A stretch of DNA of 64,000 nt, taken from positions 96,451 through 160,450 of the forward strand of contig SCFE01000093.1 in assembly GCA_004352715.1 (NCBI GenBank), read 5' to 3'. The translations under genes were made by a program, and so were the position numbers. The stretch comes from Hofstenia miamia (lineage: Eukaryota > Xenacoelomorpha > Acoela). Shown here piece by piece: positions 21,703-33,285 of this stretch; within the stretch, counting starts at the first letter, position 1, and every line of letters begins with the position of its first letter. A model generated the notes under the pieces. It saw nothing but the letters and a program-made list of their open reading frames with translations. It was not told where the DNA came from and did no database searches.

Positions 21703-21995
21703 CAGAATTGTCAGCGAGCCGAGCTTCTAACAAGCCGAGCTGAGCCGAGCCGAGTTTGAACAGAGTATTTGATATACAACGAGCCCAAAACGAGCCTATT
21801 TAAAAAATGTTTATTAAATAATGGGAAGAGCTATGTAAAAAATTCTTTGAGCACGATATTTTTAAAAAAATACCGAGCTAAAACGAGCTTCACTCAATGA
21901 TTTTATATGGCAAGCCGAGCCGAGCCGAACTTACACAAAATTTAACCGAGCCCAGCCGAGCCGAGCTTGGAAATGTCGGCTCGTTGACAAGTCTG
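21703..21995. mobile_element. hAT-type MITE rich in GAGCCG hexamers (copy 2)
   Basis: A 293-base relative of the element at 12,420-12,812. The right end reads GTCGGCTCGTTGACAAGTCTG and the left end CAGAATTGTCAGCGAGCC. A perfect 8-base duplication GTTTGACA flanks it (21,695-21,702, 21,996-22,003). Block A has a single GTTTGACA at 13,427-13,434, an empty-site control inside the same window. No coding capacity. Confidence 0.9.
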
Positions 21996-22376
21996 GTTTG
22001 ACATGAGTGCCTTTTAGTTAAATTTAATTCATAGTTTCTTCTTTACAAATATTTAAACCGTCCTCAATAAAAGTAATTTTTAAGGGCAAAGCTGTTTATT
22101 GTAAATGAAAAAAATTATATTTCAAAATTTAAAAGCAAATACTCTAATGTATATAGAGATTATACATTGAAATTTCTGTCGATAGATGGCGTAAAAGTTG
22201 AATATTTGTAAGAAATTCCATAATTATGAGATAAAATTGCTTTAATATGCAATATACTACATTAGAATTCAAATAATCACTTTGCAAAATAGAGTTTAAT
22301 TTTATTAAATCACTCATTGGTAATGTGCATTTTTCCAAAATTGTTTCAAAATATATCATATCAATTCAAATCAGTG
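21996..22376. repeat. near-identical tract shared with 13,427-13,808
   Basis: Starts precisely at the right target duplication of the MITE. See 13,427-13,808. Beyond 22,380 the two blocks again differ, including about 50 bases (22,381-22,430) not seen in block A. Confidence 0.75.
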
Positions 22377-22740
22377 AGTAGCATAATTCCCTCAAATGCT
22401 GCTGGAAAATGTCCAGAAATGTAAGTAGTTTTTGCAGTAAATTGAATCGCATATTGAGAAAATATGGAAAAGCGGATATGTTTTCTTAATTACTTAATTT
22501 GCCAATTACATTTTTATCATGCTATTTGAACTATTATAAAATTGAAATTCTGTTCATATTATTTCAGAAACTTTAGAAACTTTATAGAATTAGAGGTATC
22601 AAGCTACTCTAGAGAATTTTTGGATTTTGTTAGCGCAATAATATATTTTTCATAAGTATGTTTAATATCCTCCTTGATAATTTACAATATCTACTAGTTC
22701 CCCTTGAAAACGAATAAGAAATTGCTCGATTTTTTTTCGT

Positions 22741-24957
22741 ATGCATTCAGGTTTTTTACTTTGAGAATTGAGAGCAAGTTTTCCTACAAGAATTGCAAAC
22801 CAGCTGCAAACTGATAAATCAATTTTTAATCAAAGACAAATAAATCACAATGTTTCACATACGAGTTTTTAAGAAGATTGAATTCTGTTGTTTCCAAATA
22901 ATAATGCCTCAAACAAATGCTATGTTTATATAATTCAACGTTTTGAGAAGTAAAACTATACATAATTATAAACAAAATGTTTATGTAATCAATGAAAATT
23001 GAGCTCTCGGTTTGAAATTCTTTGTAATCGAAGGGAAAATGCAGTAGAACAATAAATATTCAATATTTGTAATGGAAAGGAAATATATTAGCAGCTTAAG
23101 GTTATATAAATTTTCAAGATTAGCTTAAAATATTTTCAGCAGGTCTTAAATAACTGCTTTTGCAAAACAGTAAGATGTTTTTACAAAGCTCCAAAAATTT
23201 GGAGAACATTGATGCGTTTCTTTAATTACTTTACGAATATATTCTTTATTCAGTATTTTGAAGTAAAAATGGATTCTAAAGTTCAATTCAAAACCCTGCA
23301 CAATTCTTAAATGATTAATGATAAAAATTGGACTTAACGAACAATTTAACTCCGCTCCTAAAATTCACCCAAGTGCTATGCCTGAATTCTGATGGTTAGT
23401 CTACAGAAATCCTTTGTTTTTCATAATTGCAAAAAAGTTAATAATATTCATTATATTTGAATTTTTGTAATGCTTCAATTTGAAAGGATTTATTGAATGT
23501 ATTTAGTAAATTAACATAAGAATAGGCGGTACTACTACAGGATTAAGTCATTAGCAATTTATTGATATTCAATAAAATCAAATTTAATACACTCTTTTGG
23601 ATTGCACTCATAAGTAATCGCATTGTCATTGGATAATTTTCAAGACCTCTGTATTAATGGGTAATTATAATCTTGTTGGTAATTTGCAATTTTTCCGATC
23701 TTAAAAAACGTATTTGAAGATAGTTATAACTAAAATGTAGGCCCAAGTGTGGTATTGGGACTATAATATAATCTTAGAATGCTTGAGTTGAATTGACGTT
23801 TGTTCATTCATGCAATCCCGGATTGTAAATAAATATTCATTTTTAAATTTTTTGCAGATTAAATTGGATGTATTGCTTAAAAATGTTATATAAGTGGAAA
23901 AAAACACGCCTAATAAATTTAAAGTCTGAACTTTTGAAATGTTGTTTTCCAAGACAACAACATTAATAAAAAATTGAAAATTTGTAACCTTAAATTGTAA
24001 TATGCTTTTAAATATCAAAATTGATATTCCATACCTAAAAAATCTGATTTAATATATCTTGACAACTGATTCGGATTAGTCGAACTTATTCCAACTTCCA
24101 GCATATTTTGACTCGATGATCTCGATTGACGAAGTTTATAATGGTATAAAAATATCCATATTATGAATGTAGGAATTATTGGAGAGTAATTGAGCTTTGT
24201 TAAGATGTCAAGAGAACAATGCATTTTGTAGGCTATTGCTTAGCTCATTTTATACCCTTTCGCGTAACCTAAGGTCTTGCTCAAACTGATTTGCAGCGAC
24301 ATGAGCAACAAAACGTTTTCATACAAAACACGAAAGAAGAAATATCTAATGGTTCCAATTGTTTTGCTGAGGTCAACTTCCATAGAAAGCAAACAAGAAG
24401 CCGTCGTTACTGCTAAGCCATTTTTTGCATGGAATCCAAGGAAGGGATCAACAATGTTTTTCCTTGGCAACGTCAGAGGCCTGACTATGGTCATCCACTT
24501 TCAATAGCTCTGCAGGTTTTAATGCAATATCTGGCACGAATTTCAACGTTGCACGATAAGCCCATTGGCCTCATTTTCTGGAGAAAATCAGATTCCAATA
24601 ATAATATTTACTCAAAAATTCCACAACAGAAGGCCAAAAGTGTTGGAGTATATTCCTCTTTTTAAATCAGGATGCTCTGCAGAGTCTATTCCACCAATCT
24701 CGACAAACCCATTTAAAACATAAAATGACGGAAACTACTTTACCAATATATAGTGATGCTGACATTCACTGAAAGAGTTTAGAAACTGGACAAAAACATT
24801 AACTATATAATATTTCTCACTGAGGTTGTGGTGTTTTAATCTTGACCAAGCCTCTTAGGAAATCCTAAAATCCTGAGTTTTGCAACATCTATGGGTAAAT
24901 GTGCTACTATATTACAGTGAAAATTTGTGATGTGAATTACTCGAGCGCCTGCAATAC
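22741..24957. other. unassigned DNA with short overlapping ORFs
   Basis: No exon chain recognised. Between about 24,240 and 24,665 frames are open on both strands (84 codons minus, 76 and 78 codons plus). They have no recognised motif and may be remains of a DNA transposon. Confidence 0.25.
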
Positions 24958-26200
24958 ATGAAAATATCAAGTTTTTGTAAATATCATGGCTGCCGCAGCC
25001 GCCTCAACTATTTTGTTTTCTGTAAATTGCCCTCACGTTTTTCAGGTGTGCTGTGCACAAAATCACACATCGACGGGGTTCGTGAGCGGGTGAGAGTTAA
25101 AAAACTGTTTATATTTCAATACAATTCACCAGTGGAGTGCCCCGAGGAACACTACACTGATCTACTTTCAAATTATGAAGTTCAAAAAAATATCGATGCT
25201 TTTAATTGTGAAAATCAACATTATGTTAACGCATGGAGGTATTGTCATTATGTCGTGTCATTATGGGACACGAGATCAGTGGTCGGTTTTCTAATGCTCT
25301 GACAAAGCTTTTGAATGATGGAACTTTTGCAGGAATTTCACATGAGAATGATGCAGAGCAATACATTTTCTCAAAAGCAAGAACACCACTGTGTACACTT
25401 TTTGCTAAATTTGATAAGGATTCTGCAGCAAACGTTCTATACTGGTTGTATAAGAATGCTAATCTGAAAGATAAAATTTGCCCCAGTTTAAATTCAAATT
25501 CAAGATGTGACGCATCAACAAACACCAGATCCACTTGAATCTCAATTGCAACAGGTAATTGGCATTCCACAAACACCTGATTTCAAAAGAAGCACTGTAA
25601 AATAAATTCAGAACGACGCCACATTGCTTTTCTTAGGTAGTTCTGCTTTGAAAAATGTGGATGCTAGACATATCTTAGGGGATGAGAACTGCGTTTCCAT
25701 TCTTATGACAAAAATATAACAGACCTAACTATGATTGTAAATAGGTATATTCCTAAGCAAATTGATACAATTCTAGCGAATACTGGTAAAATAGACGCTT
25801 TGAAATTTGGGGACTTCAAAGAGTCTATTTGAGATTTTCAACATAATTTGGATGACCTCATTGCAACAATTAAAGAAAAGTTTTCACCAAAATGATCATT
25901 TTCATTGCAATTACTACCACTCTCAAGAATGAATTAATGCATAAAGACAAGATGAACTATTTCTTTAATAAAGTTATAAAGTGAAATTGCTGAAAGTTTT
26001 GAAAATGGAGGATTAATAAAATTTTTCAGTAAATTTATGCTTAGAGTTTCAAATGTTGAAATAAGTCCTTGCCTTATTGTTAAAGATGGGATTCACTTGG
26101 GTTTGGCATTGGTAATTAGACAAATTGAAACGTTTTTAATCAATATACTAAGATGTTAAAACATCAACACTCATTAAGACAACAATGCTCTTCGATAAAT
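24958..26200 (+). pseudogene. CR1-like LINE ORF1 with SGNH-esterase domain
   Basis: The second half reads as a degraded SGNH hydrolase: NDATLLFLGSSALKNVDARH near 25,610-25,670, then DTILANTGKIDALKFGDFKE near 25,770, then a NLDDLIATIKEKFSP helix and SLQLLPLSR near 25,850-25,925. It closes with KDGIHLGLALVIRQIETFLI near 26,083-26,145, where D and H correspond to the catalytic DxxH. An esterase ORF1 is typical of CR1-type non-LTR retrotransposons. The upstream part (24,958-25,538) contains open but unrecognised sequence that may be the ORF1 N-terminus. Several stops and frame changes inactivate it. ORF2 begins downstream at 26,539. Confidence 0.6.
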
Positions 26201-26538
26201 GATCTCGCAAGGCAAAGATCTTATACATATACATATATTTAATGGATCATCGAAACCAAAGTATTGCAAAACTCTCTTATAACGAAATTGCTAAAAAAAA
26301 TCTGATGAACAAATGTTAGCGATTTTTAAAAGATGAATCTTTCTTTTGAAATGATGTCTAACGCCATGGATTATTACAAGCTTAAAAATGGAAATCAACG
26401 CATTCAGGTTAGAGTCCTTATTCTATTTTTACTAATAACAAAAATTCGCTGTACTTGTGTTCAACTTGATACTAATGTTGTATATGCTCATACTGACCAA
26501 AAAATTGCAAGTGCAATTATTATGATTCATGTGCAATT

Positions 26539-26750
26539 GTGAAACCTGCTATATTCCGCCTTATCTTAAACTTCTTAGTTACACTTATAAAAATAATTTT
26601 GAAATCAGGTCGTATTCACAGAAATCCAGGGCCTACAGTCTATGATTGTAGTGAATTGCACTTCCAACATAACATTAAGTTTGCATCCTTTAACGTGAGA
26701 AGCTTGCCCGCAAACAGTAATAGTGTAGAAGAGAAATTTGATAGGGAATA
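26539..26750 (+). pseudogene. LINE ORF2 start (NPGP motif and APE endonuclease beginning)
   Basis: The 70-codon frame contains SGRIHRNPGPTVYDC followed by NIKFASFNVRSLPAN. The x-NPGP segment just before the first strand of the endonuclease (KxxSFNVRSL) is characteristic of ORF2 in CR1/L2-like LINEs. Here the D(V/I)Ex part of a 2A-type motif is not kept. The frame stops after EEKFDRE and the reverse transcriptase is absent, so this copy lost its 3' part, unusual because LINEs normally lose the 5' part. Confidence 0.7.
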
Positions 26751-27310
26751 AGGGTGCTGGTCTTTCACTACTGATGCAACCCCAGTACATCATTTGATTG
26801 TACACATATGTGGTTGTGATTGATGCTCACTACCACGTCTAGCATAATTGTGTTCTAGAACTAGTGATTTCTGTGAATGTTTTGTTAAAGAAGAGAATTT
26901 AATGTCAATCAGCAGGTCTCTAGCTAATGTAATGTGCATCCCTGTTTCTTCATGTTGTTGTAATCATGACATCACTGCCACTGACACTGATATTGGCTGA
27001 TACTGCAATAATGCAGACCCTTTAACATTTCATTGAATGATCTGTATGCGGACTGCTAGCACTTGTTCAATGATTTCTGCTTGAAAATGACAAGGTGAGC
27101 ATCAATGATTTTGAATAGTTGCACATTCTACGAAATAGACGTCCTTTAGTGTCAAAACTCTGCGGCATTCACATCTTCCTCAGCACTTGACAGTCATGCT
27201 GCCCGGTCTGAGATGACCTTGAAAGATGTAGTGAACAGTGAGATAGCTAATATTTAGCATGGTTGCAATGCATCAAAATGACCCGAATTATGGTGGTGAA
27301 TCACAAATTC
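26751..27310 (-). pseudogene. Tc1/mariner-like transposase remnant
   Basis: On the minus strand YWGCISSERPAPLF near 26,750-26,790 matches the strand after the first catalytic aspartate of Tc1 transposases (VWGxISSxGxxPL). Upstream, near 27,240-27,180, LTVHYIFQGHLRPGS resembles the end of the second helix-turn-helix. Many stops intervene and terminal repeats were not found. This sequence replaces the part where the adjacent LINE should continue. Confidence 0.35.
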
Positions 27311-27821
27311 CCTAAAAATGCTTGGAGTTTCTAATGCGATTTTAACTGGAAATACCCTATTTATAGTCAGAAATTCAAATTTTGACTTTTAAGAAAACTG
27401 GCTAACTGTGAATAGCAAAATTCTCTGTGAAATGTAACGTTGTGTGTGGGCTTAGCAAATGATTGTGATTCTTGCACGCGACCTAGCAGCAATCAGTGTC
27501 TGAACAAGCATTATGTGACAATTTTACTCTCTGGAAAGCAAATATCTCAGATACTTTGTTACCCATTGTGACGTACTTCTTTCAACAGTGTTGGAGCCCT
27601 GTTCATAGATGAGCATGATCAGAGCAGGCTAGAATGCAGCAAATCATGTGACTCTATCATTGTTTATTTTCTCTTAGATGATTATGTCAATATATTTCTC
27701 ATATCATATTATTTGAATAGGTACATGATATCAAAATTTACACCAGGTGCCTTTCCAAACTATTTTCAAAGGTGGATCAATAAATTTGTCCGAAACTGTG
27801 TATAGACATATATATATAAAT

Positions 27822-28424
27822 NNNNNNNNNNNNNNNNNNNNNNNNNNNNNNNNNNNNNNNNNNNNNNNNNNNNNNNNNNNNNNNNNNNNNNNNNNNNNNN
27901 NNNNNNNNNNNNNNNNNNNNNNNNNNNNNNNNNNNNNNNNNNNNNNNNNNNNNNNNNNNNNNNNNNNNNNNNNNNNNNNNNNNNNNNNNNNNNNNNNNNN
28001 NNNNNNNNNNNNNNNNNNNNNNNNNNNNNNNNNNNNNNNNNNNNNNNNNNNNNNNNNNNNNNNNNNNNNNNNNNNNNNNNNNNNNNNNNNNNNNNNNNNN
28101 NNNNNNNNNNNNNNNNNNNNNNNNNNNNNNNNNNNNNNNNNNNNNNNNNNNNNNNNNNNNNNNNNNNNNNNNNNNNNNNNNNNNNNNNNNNNNNNNNNNN
28201 NNNNNNNNNNNNNNNNNNNNNNNNNNNNNNNNNNNNNNNNNNNNNNNNNNNNNNNNNNNNNNNNNNNNNNNNNNNNNNNNNNNNNNNNNNNNNNNNNNNN
28301 NNNNNNNNNNNNNNNNNNNNNNNNNNNNNNNNNNNNNNNNNNNNNNNNNNNNNNNNNNNNNNNNNNNNNNNNNNNNNNNNNNNNNNNNNNNNNNNNNNNN
28401 NNNNNNNNNNNNNNNNNNNNNNNN
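27822..28424. other. assembly gap
   Basis: Run of N flanked on both sides by TA repeats. Reading frames crossing it are meaningless. Confidence 0.95.
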
Positions 28425-29294
28425 TATATATATATGACTAAATATTTACGATAATCGAGTTCTAGATCAGTCGTCTATGAGTATTAAGCAACATGAATTT
28501 TTCTTTATTACAATAATCATGAAGGAATTTGGAGTAAATACTCAGTATGTATTACACTCTCCTTTGATGGATAATGTATTGAAAATGTTCAAGAAATCCA
28601 GTCCTCTGCAATATTCTTCTCCCATTGTCCCAATTCATAAAATTCGCAAGAATTATTAATAAAATTTTTGAATTCCGTTACTATATTGTAAATTAGTGTA
28701 AATCAAATTGCTCTAACTTGAAACAGCTTAGGAATTTCCTTATAATTTAAACGCTTATAACTTAAGATTTAATAAAAATATCCGATGTCTGAAAGCACCA
28801 CATAATTTCTTCTTTTCAATTTACGTTTAGAAATAGCGCTCAGTCTCTACACATTTCGTACAGAGCAGATGGAGAACCGGGCCGAAATTTTCGAGCCTGA
28901 TCCGAACCCAAAATGAGAAAATTAACCAGAAGCCTAAAATTCTAACGGATAAGTAAAATTTCATGTTGTCTCCAAGTGATAAAAGAGGTGGTTGCATCAA
29001 TACTTTACTAAAATTGGAGATAGAGCAAATAAGGGTTTATGAAATGTAGACATATACAAGCTTGATGTTGTGTGAGTTTTTTCAAACAACAACCAGTTCA
29101 ATACAACAGCAAAAGCTGTTGTGTCACACAAAATACACAAAACAAACAACAGTGTAAAAAAATTTCATAATGCTTACAACTTGGGTAGAAATTAATATTA
29201 AGCAATTATATATGCATAACGAAATTTAATATACATGACTTTTAATGATGGGAATGGGACTTCAAGATTTGTTATAGTGAATAACCAGATTAAT

Positions 29295-29350
29295 CCCCAA
29301 GAAACTTTCCCTTTAGGTTTTTGTGTTGGGGATACCTAAAGGGAAGAGTT
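29295..29350. other. hairpin-forming inverted repeat
   Basis: aaCTTTCCCTTTAGGT and ACCTAAAGGGAAGagtt form a stem of about 14 pairs around a loop of about 15 bases. The same structure is in unit 2 near 30,932-30,987. It could be a DNA transposon end or an RNA stem; function unknown. Confidence 0.5.
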
Positions 29351-29601
29351 TACCGTCAAAAACCGACCAACTCAAGACAGGCATCGAAACAGCAATTCAG
29401 TTTAATTCGACCAGATTTTACCAGTGCAGATATGAGCAGTTTGCGAGATCGAGTCAATACTTGTTTGCTTTCAGGAGGAAAAATGTTGTAAAACACCAGA
29501 GGTATGCCTCCAGAGAATTGAAAAAAATTAGTTCCACCCAACCTAAGTCCGTTAAGAGTTCAATATTATACTTAAAAATATATAAATCAAAGTTATTCTG
29601 A
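29323..29601 (+). CDS. hypothetical 92-codon ORF
   Basis: Open plus frame present unchanged in both repeat units (second copy 30,962-31,240). An acceptor-like CTTTCCCTTTAG lies just upstream and a GTATGC donor-like site inside. The composition is mixed and basic. No motif was recognised. Because the units are nearly identical overall, conservation says little. Confidence 0.25.
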   Translation: MLGIPKGKSLPSKTDQLKTGIETAIQFNSTRFYQCRYEQFARSSQYLFAFRRKNVVKHQRYASRELKKISSTQPKSVKSSILYLKIYKSKLF

Positions 29602-30097
29602 AATTAGAAGTCTATACAATTAGTTAAATCTTGCTAAGCTCAAACAAATCTATGCTCGCCATTTCATCCGAGCCCATCTCAACCTATATATACCCAGCAG
29701 CTACTAAGTCTTTGTGAAGGCTGTATTAATGAAAAAATATCAACCTTCAAGATAATGTATCCATATTTTTAAACATTTTTTCATAAGTTAAATTGGGATA
29801 TTAACACATCTATGTAAAAATATGCTCCCGTGTCCTAATGAAAAACGTTCAAATTTTCCAGCTACCTAATGCTTAGGCGATAGGGTAGTCTAAAACTCAT
29901 GAAAGCAGTGATTTTGTCTTCTGTAGAAAGACCACTAATATTTCTGTTGCGACTTTATTCAAATATACGCCTCAATGGTTCACAGCAATGGGAAAGTGGA
30001 GAGAATCCTCTATTTTGTGTTGTTTTCAAAATTTTGATAGATCTAATATTTCGCTTATAAAAATTAAATTTGTTGATATATTTTAGAATAATAGAAC

Positions 30098-30098
30098 N
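30098..30098. other. single-N contig join
   Basis: An isolated N sits exactly at the border of the two repeat units. Similar single-N joins at 45,158 and 62,020 also sit at duplicated sequence, which points to assembly joining. Confidence 0.7.
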
Positions 30099-31731
30099 TC
30101 AGTCGTCTATGAGTATTAAGCAACATGAATTTTTCTTTATTACAATAATCATGAAGGAATTTGGAGTAAATACTCAGTATGTATTACACTCTCCTTTGAT
30201 GGATAATGTATTGAAAATGTTCAAGAAATCCAGTCGCATTACCAGTCCTCTGCAATATTCTTCTCCCATTGTCTCAATTCATAAAATTTGCAAGAATTAT
30301 TAATAAATTTTTTTAATTCCGTTACTATATTGTAAATTAGTGTAAATCAAATTGCCCTAACTTGAAACAGCTTAGGAATTTCCTTATAATTTAAACGCTT
30401 ATAACTTAAGATTTAATAAAAATATCCGATGTCTGAAAGCACCACATAATTTCTTCTTTTCAATTTCGTTTAGAAGTAGCGCTCAGTCTCTACACATTTC
30501 GTACAGAGCAGATGGAGAACCGGGCCGAAATTTTCGAGCCTGATCCGAACCCAAAATGAGAAAATTAACCAGAAGCCTAAAATTCTAACGGATAAGTAAA
30601 ATTTCATGTTGTCTCCAAGTGATAAAAGAGGTGGTTGCATCAATACTTTACTAAAATTGGAGATAGAGCAAATAAGGGTTTATGAAATGTAGACATATAC
30701 AAGTTTGCTGTTGTGTGAGTTTTTTCAAACAACAGTTCAATACAACAGCAAAAGCTGTTGTGTCACACAAAATACACAAAATAACCAACAGTGTAAAAAA
30801 ATTTCATAATGCTTACAACTTGGGTAGAAATTAATATTAAGCAATTATATATGCATAACGAAATTTAATATACATGACTTTTAATGATGGGAATGGGACT
30901 TCAAGATTTGTTATAGTGAATAACCAGATTAATCCCCAAGAAACTTTCCCTTTAGGTTTTTGTGTTGGGGATACCTAAAGGGAAGAGTTTACCGTCAAAA
31001 ACCGACCAACTCAAGACAGGCATCGAAACAGCAATTCAGTTTAATTCGACCAGATTTTACCAGTGCAGATATGAGCAGTTTGCGAGATCGAGTCAATACT
31101 TGTTTGCTTTCAGGAGGAAAAATGTTGTAAAACACCAGAGGTATGCCTCCAGAGAATTGAAAAAAATTAGTTCCACCCAACCTAAGTCCGTTAAGAGTTC
31201 AATATTATACTTAAAAATATATAAATCAAAGTTATTCTGAAATTAGAAGTCTATACAATTAGTTAAATCTTGCTAAGCTCAAACAAATCTATGCTCGCCA
31301 TTTCATCCGAGCCCATCTCAACCTATATATACCCAGCAGCTACTAAGTCTTTGTGAAGGCTGTATTAATGAAAAAATATCAACCTTCAAGATAATGTATC
31401 CATATTTTTAAACATTTTTTCATAAGTTAAATTGGGATATTAACACATCTATGCAAAAATATGCTCCCGTGTCCTAATGAAAAACCTTCAAATTCTCTAG
31501 ATTCCGGATGCTTAGGCAATAAGGTGGTCTAAAACTCATGAAAGACCACTAATATTTCTGTTGCGAGTTTATTCAAATATACACCTCAATGGTTTACAGC
31601 CTGGGACAACCTTATAACGGCAATGGGAAAGTGGAGAGAATCCTCTATTTTGTGTTGTTTTCAAAATTTAGATGGATCTAATATTTCGCTTATAAAAATT
31701 AAATTTGTTGATATATTTTAGAATAATAGAA
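30099..31731. repeat. 1.6 kb direct repeat, unit 2
   Basis: Second copy of 28,461-30,097, ending AATAATAGAAC followed by unique sequence. It carries an insertion of about 26 bases near 31,600 relative to unit 1. Confidence 0.8.
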
Positions 31732-33000
31732 CAGCTAAAACTAAAGATGAGTGCAATATTTGAAATTGTTCACAATTTCTGGCCAAATTCAGACGTATAT
31801 CTAAAATTTTTAAGTTAATTATAATAATTGTATAGAAAATTTAGAAGATATATTTTAAAACTGCTATTTGTAAATTAAAACCATATTTTAAGATCACATT
31901 CATATTTAATAACATAAATAATGCTATTATACTTTATGACATTGTATAAATAAAAGTAGTGGGGTTTTTTTAGTAAGCTTGCAAAATATAGAATATAATA
32001 TATGAGTATGATTTACATTTAAAAAGGCAAAATTTTGTAATCCTGGATTTATATCTGGTATACAAAATGTTGTGTCAGTAGCGGACGCAGAAAAAATTTT
32101 AGAGGGGCTCAATGCACGATAAAATTCTAAGTACAGTGATAGGTACCACTGCTAGTTAAAATGTATTGAATTCTTAATAAAATTCACTAAACATTCCATG
32201 AACTTCACCATCATGTACTGATTCCAAAAAATCCAAATCTATAATTTTTGCAACTTCTCAAGATCTAGCATAATTTTTTAAAAATTTTAATTATTGGTTT
32301 TAACCAAACGTAGTAATAGTGATATTGGGCAAATGCGTGAAATGGTAACAATTTTTTAAACGAAATTTGATTTTTTAAAATACAAATGTATTTTTATACA
32401 TTTTATATAATGTTTTTCAAGAAAATATGCATTAACATTATGTATTTCAAATTATATGATTTCCCCTGAAAAAATATATTCTTAGATCAAATGTTATTGA
32501 AAAACAAGAAAGCCCCTGTCTACGTTTTCTGCTGAAATAAATTTCACTGCTTACATTGGCAACTGATGAGCACTATTACCAATGTCAGTTTAACTTTGTC
32601 CCTATTTCATGATAGTTGACGGGTTGCCACAAAAGAATATTCAGGCAAATGTGGTATACCTATTAATGAATGGTTTACATATCTTAGTCATGAACTGCCG
32701 AAAAATCAACCTGGCACAGTCAATACAAAATTATCTGCCTAAGGGAGAGCAGCAGGGGAGTAGTGGAGAAGGGGCTTATGGGGCCTAGCATCGCTAGGGT
32801 GCACGGAAGTACACTGAGTAAGAAAACGCCACTAACTATTTTCTCCACTTATAAACGAATTCATCTCTTATATACAGTAAATCTCGACAATATGTACAAA
32901 TAACTGGTTAAACTACTAAACATGAAAACAGTGAACTGGCCGATACCAAGAAACCGGAACCGGTACCTGCCACCACAATATATATATATATATATATCCA
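31732..33000. other. AT-rich DNA, nothing recognised
   Basis: No coding content recognised. CAGTAGCGGACGCAG near 32,077-32,091 resembles a hAT MITE end, but no matching second end was found. Confidence 0.3.
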
Positions 33001-33217
33001 AATACTGTCACCATAGTGCTAACACATTTGATAACAAATTGTGTTAGCAAAAATCCTTACTAAANNNNNNNNNNNNNNNNNNNNNNNNNNNNNNNNNNNN
33101 NNNNNNNNNNNNNNNNNNNNNNNNNNNNNNNNNNNNNNNNATATATATATATAAATACTGTCACCATAGTGCTAACACATTTGATAACAAATTGTGTTAG
33201 CAAAAATCCTTACTAAA
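33001..33217. other. assembly gap with duplicated flanks and hairpin
   Basis: The 64 bases before the N-run (33,065-33,140) recur after it, following a TA run, to about 33,217. Each copy contains the inverted repeat TGCTAACACA / TGTGTTAGCA. As at 14.7 kb, the gap is best read as an uncollapsed overlap. Confidence 0.75.
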
Positions 33218-33261
33218 TCAATCTTTCGATTTTACTTGACCTAAGTTTGATAAATATGCAA

Positions 33262-33285
33262 CCCTAACCCTAACCCTAACCCTAA
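33262..33285. repeat. interstitial telomeric array (CCCTAA)4
   Basis: Four exact CCCTAA units, the complement of the metazoan telomere repeat TTAGGG. Too short to be a chromosome end; an internal site or a telomerase-added repair scar. Confidence 0.9.

Larger units (their letters stand above)
19590..22740. repeat. segmental duplication, block B
   Basis: Partner of block A (8,045-14,060), same orientation. It lacks the LTR element and the extra segment of A, and carries a hAT MITE at 21,703-21,995 that A lacks. It includes the second peptide gene at 20,344-20,484. Confidence 0.8.
28461..30097. repeat. 1.6 kb direct repeat, unit 1
   Basis: Nearly identical to 30,099-31,731, including a 60-codon plus frame (28,477-28,659), a 92-codon plus frame (29,323-29,601) and two hairpins. 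The units differ by scattered substitutions and small indels, including 12 bases that keep the first frame open. Unit 1 ends at a single N (30,098). Whether this is a true tandem duplication or two haplotypes laid end to end cannot be told here. Confidence 0.8.

Noticed and set aside
27747-28454. Long open frame of 235 codons
   Set aside because: Almost all codons are N from an assembly gap; the same applies to frames over 14.7, 42.9, 44.0, 46.2, 49.6 and 52.4 kb.
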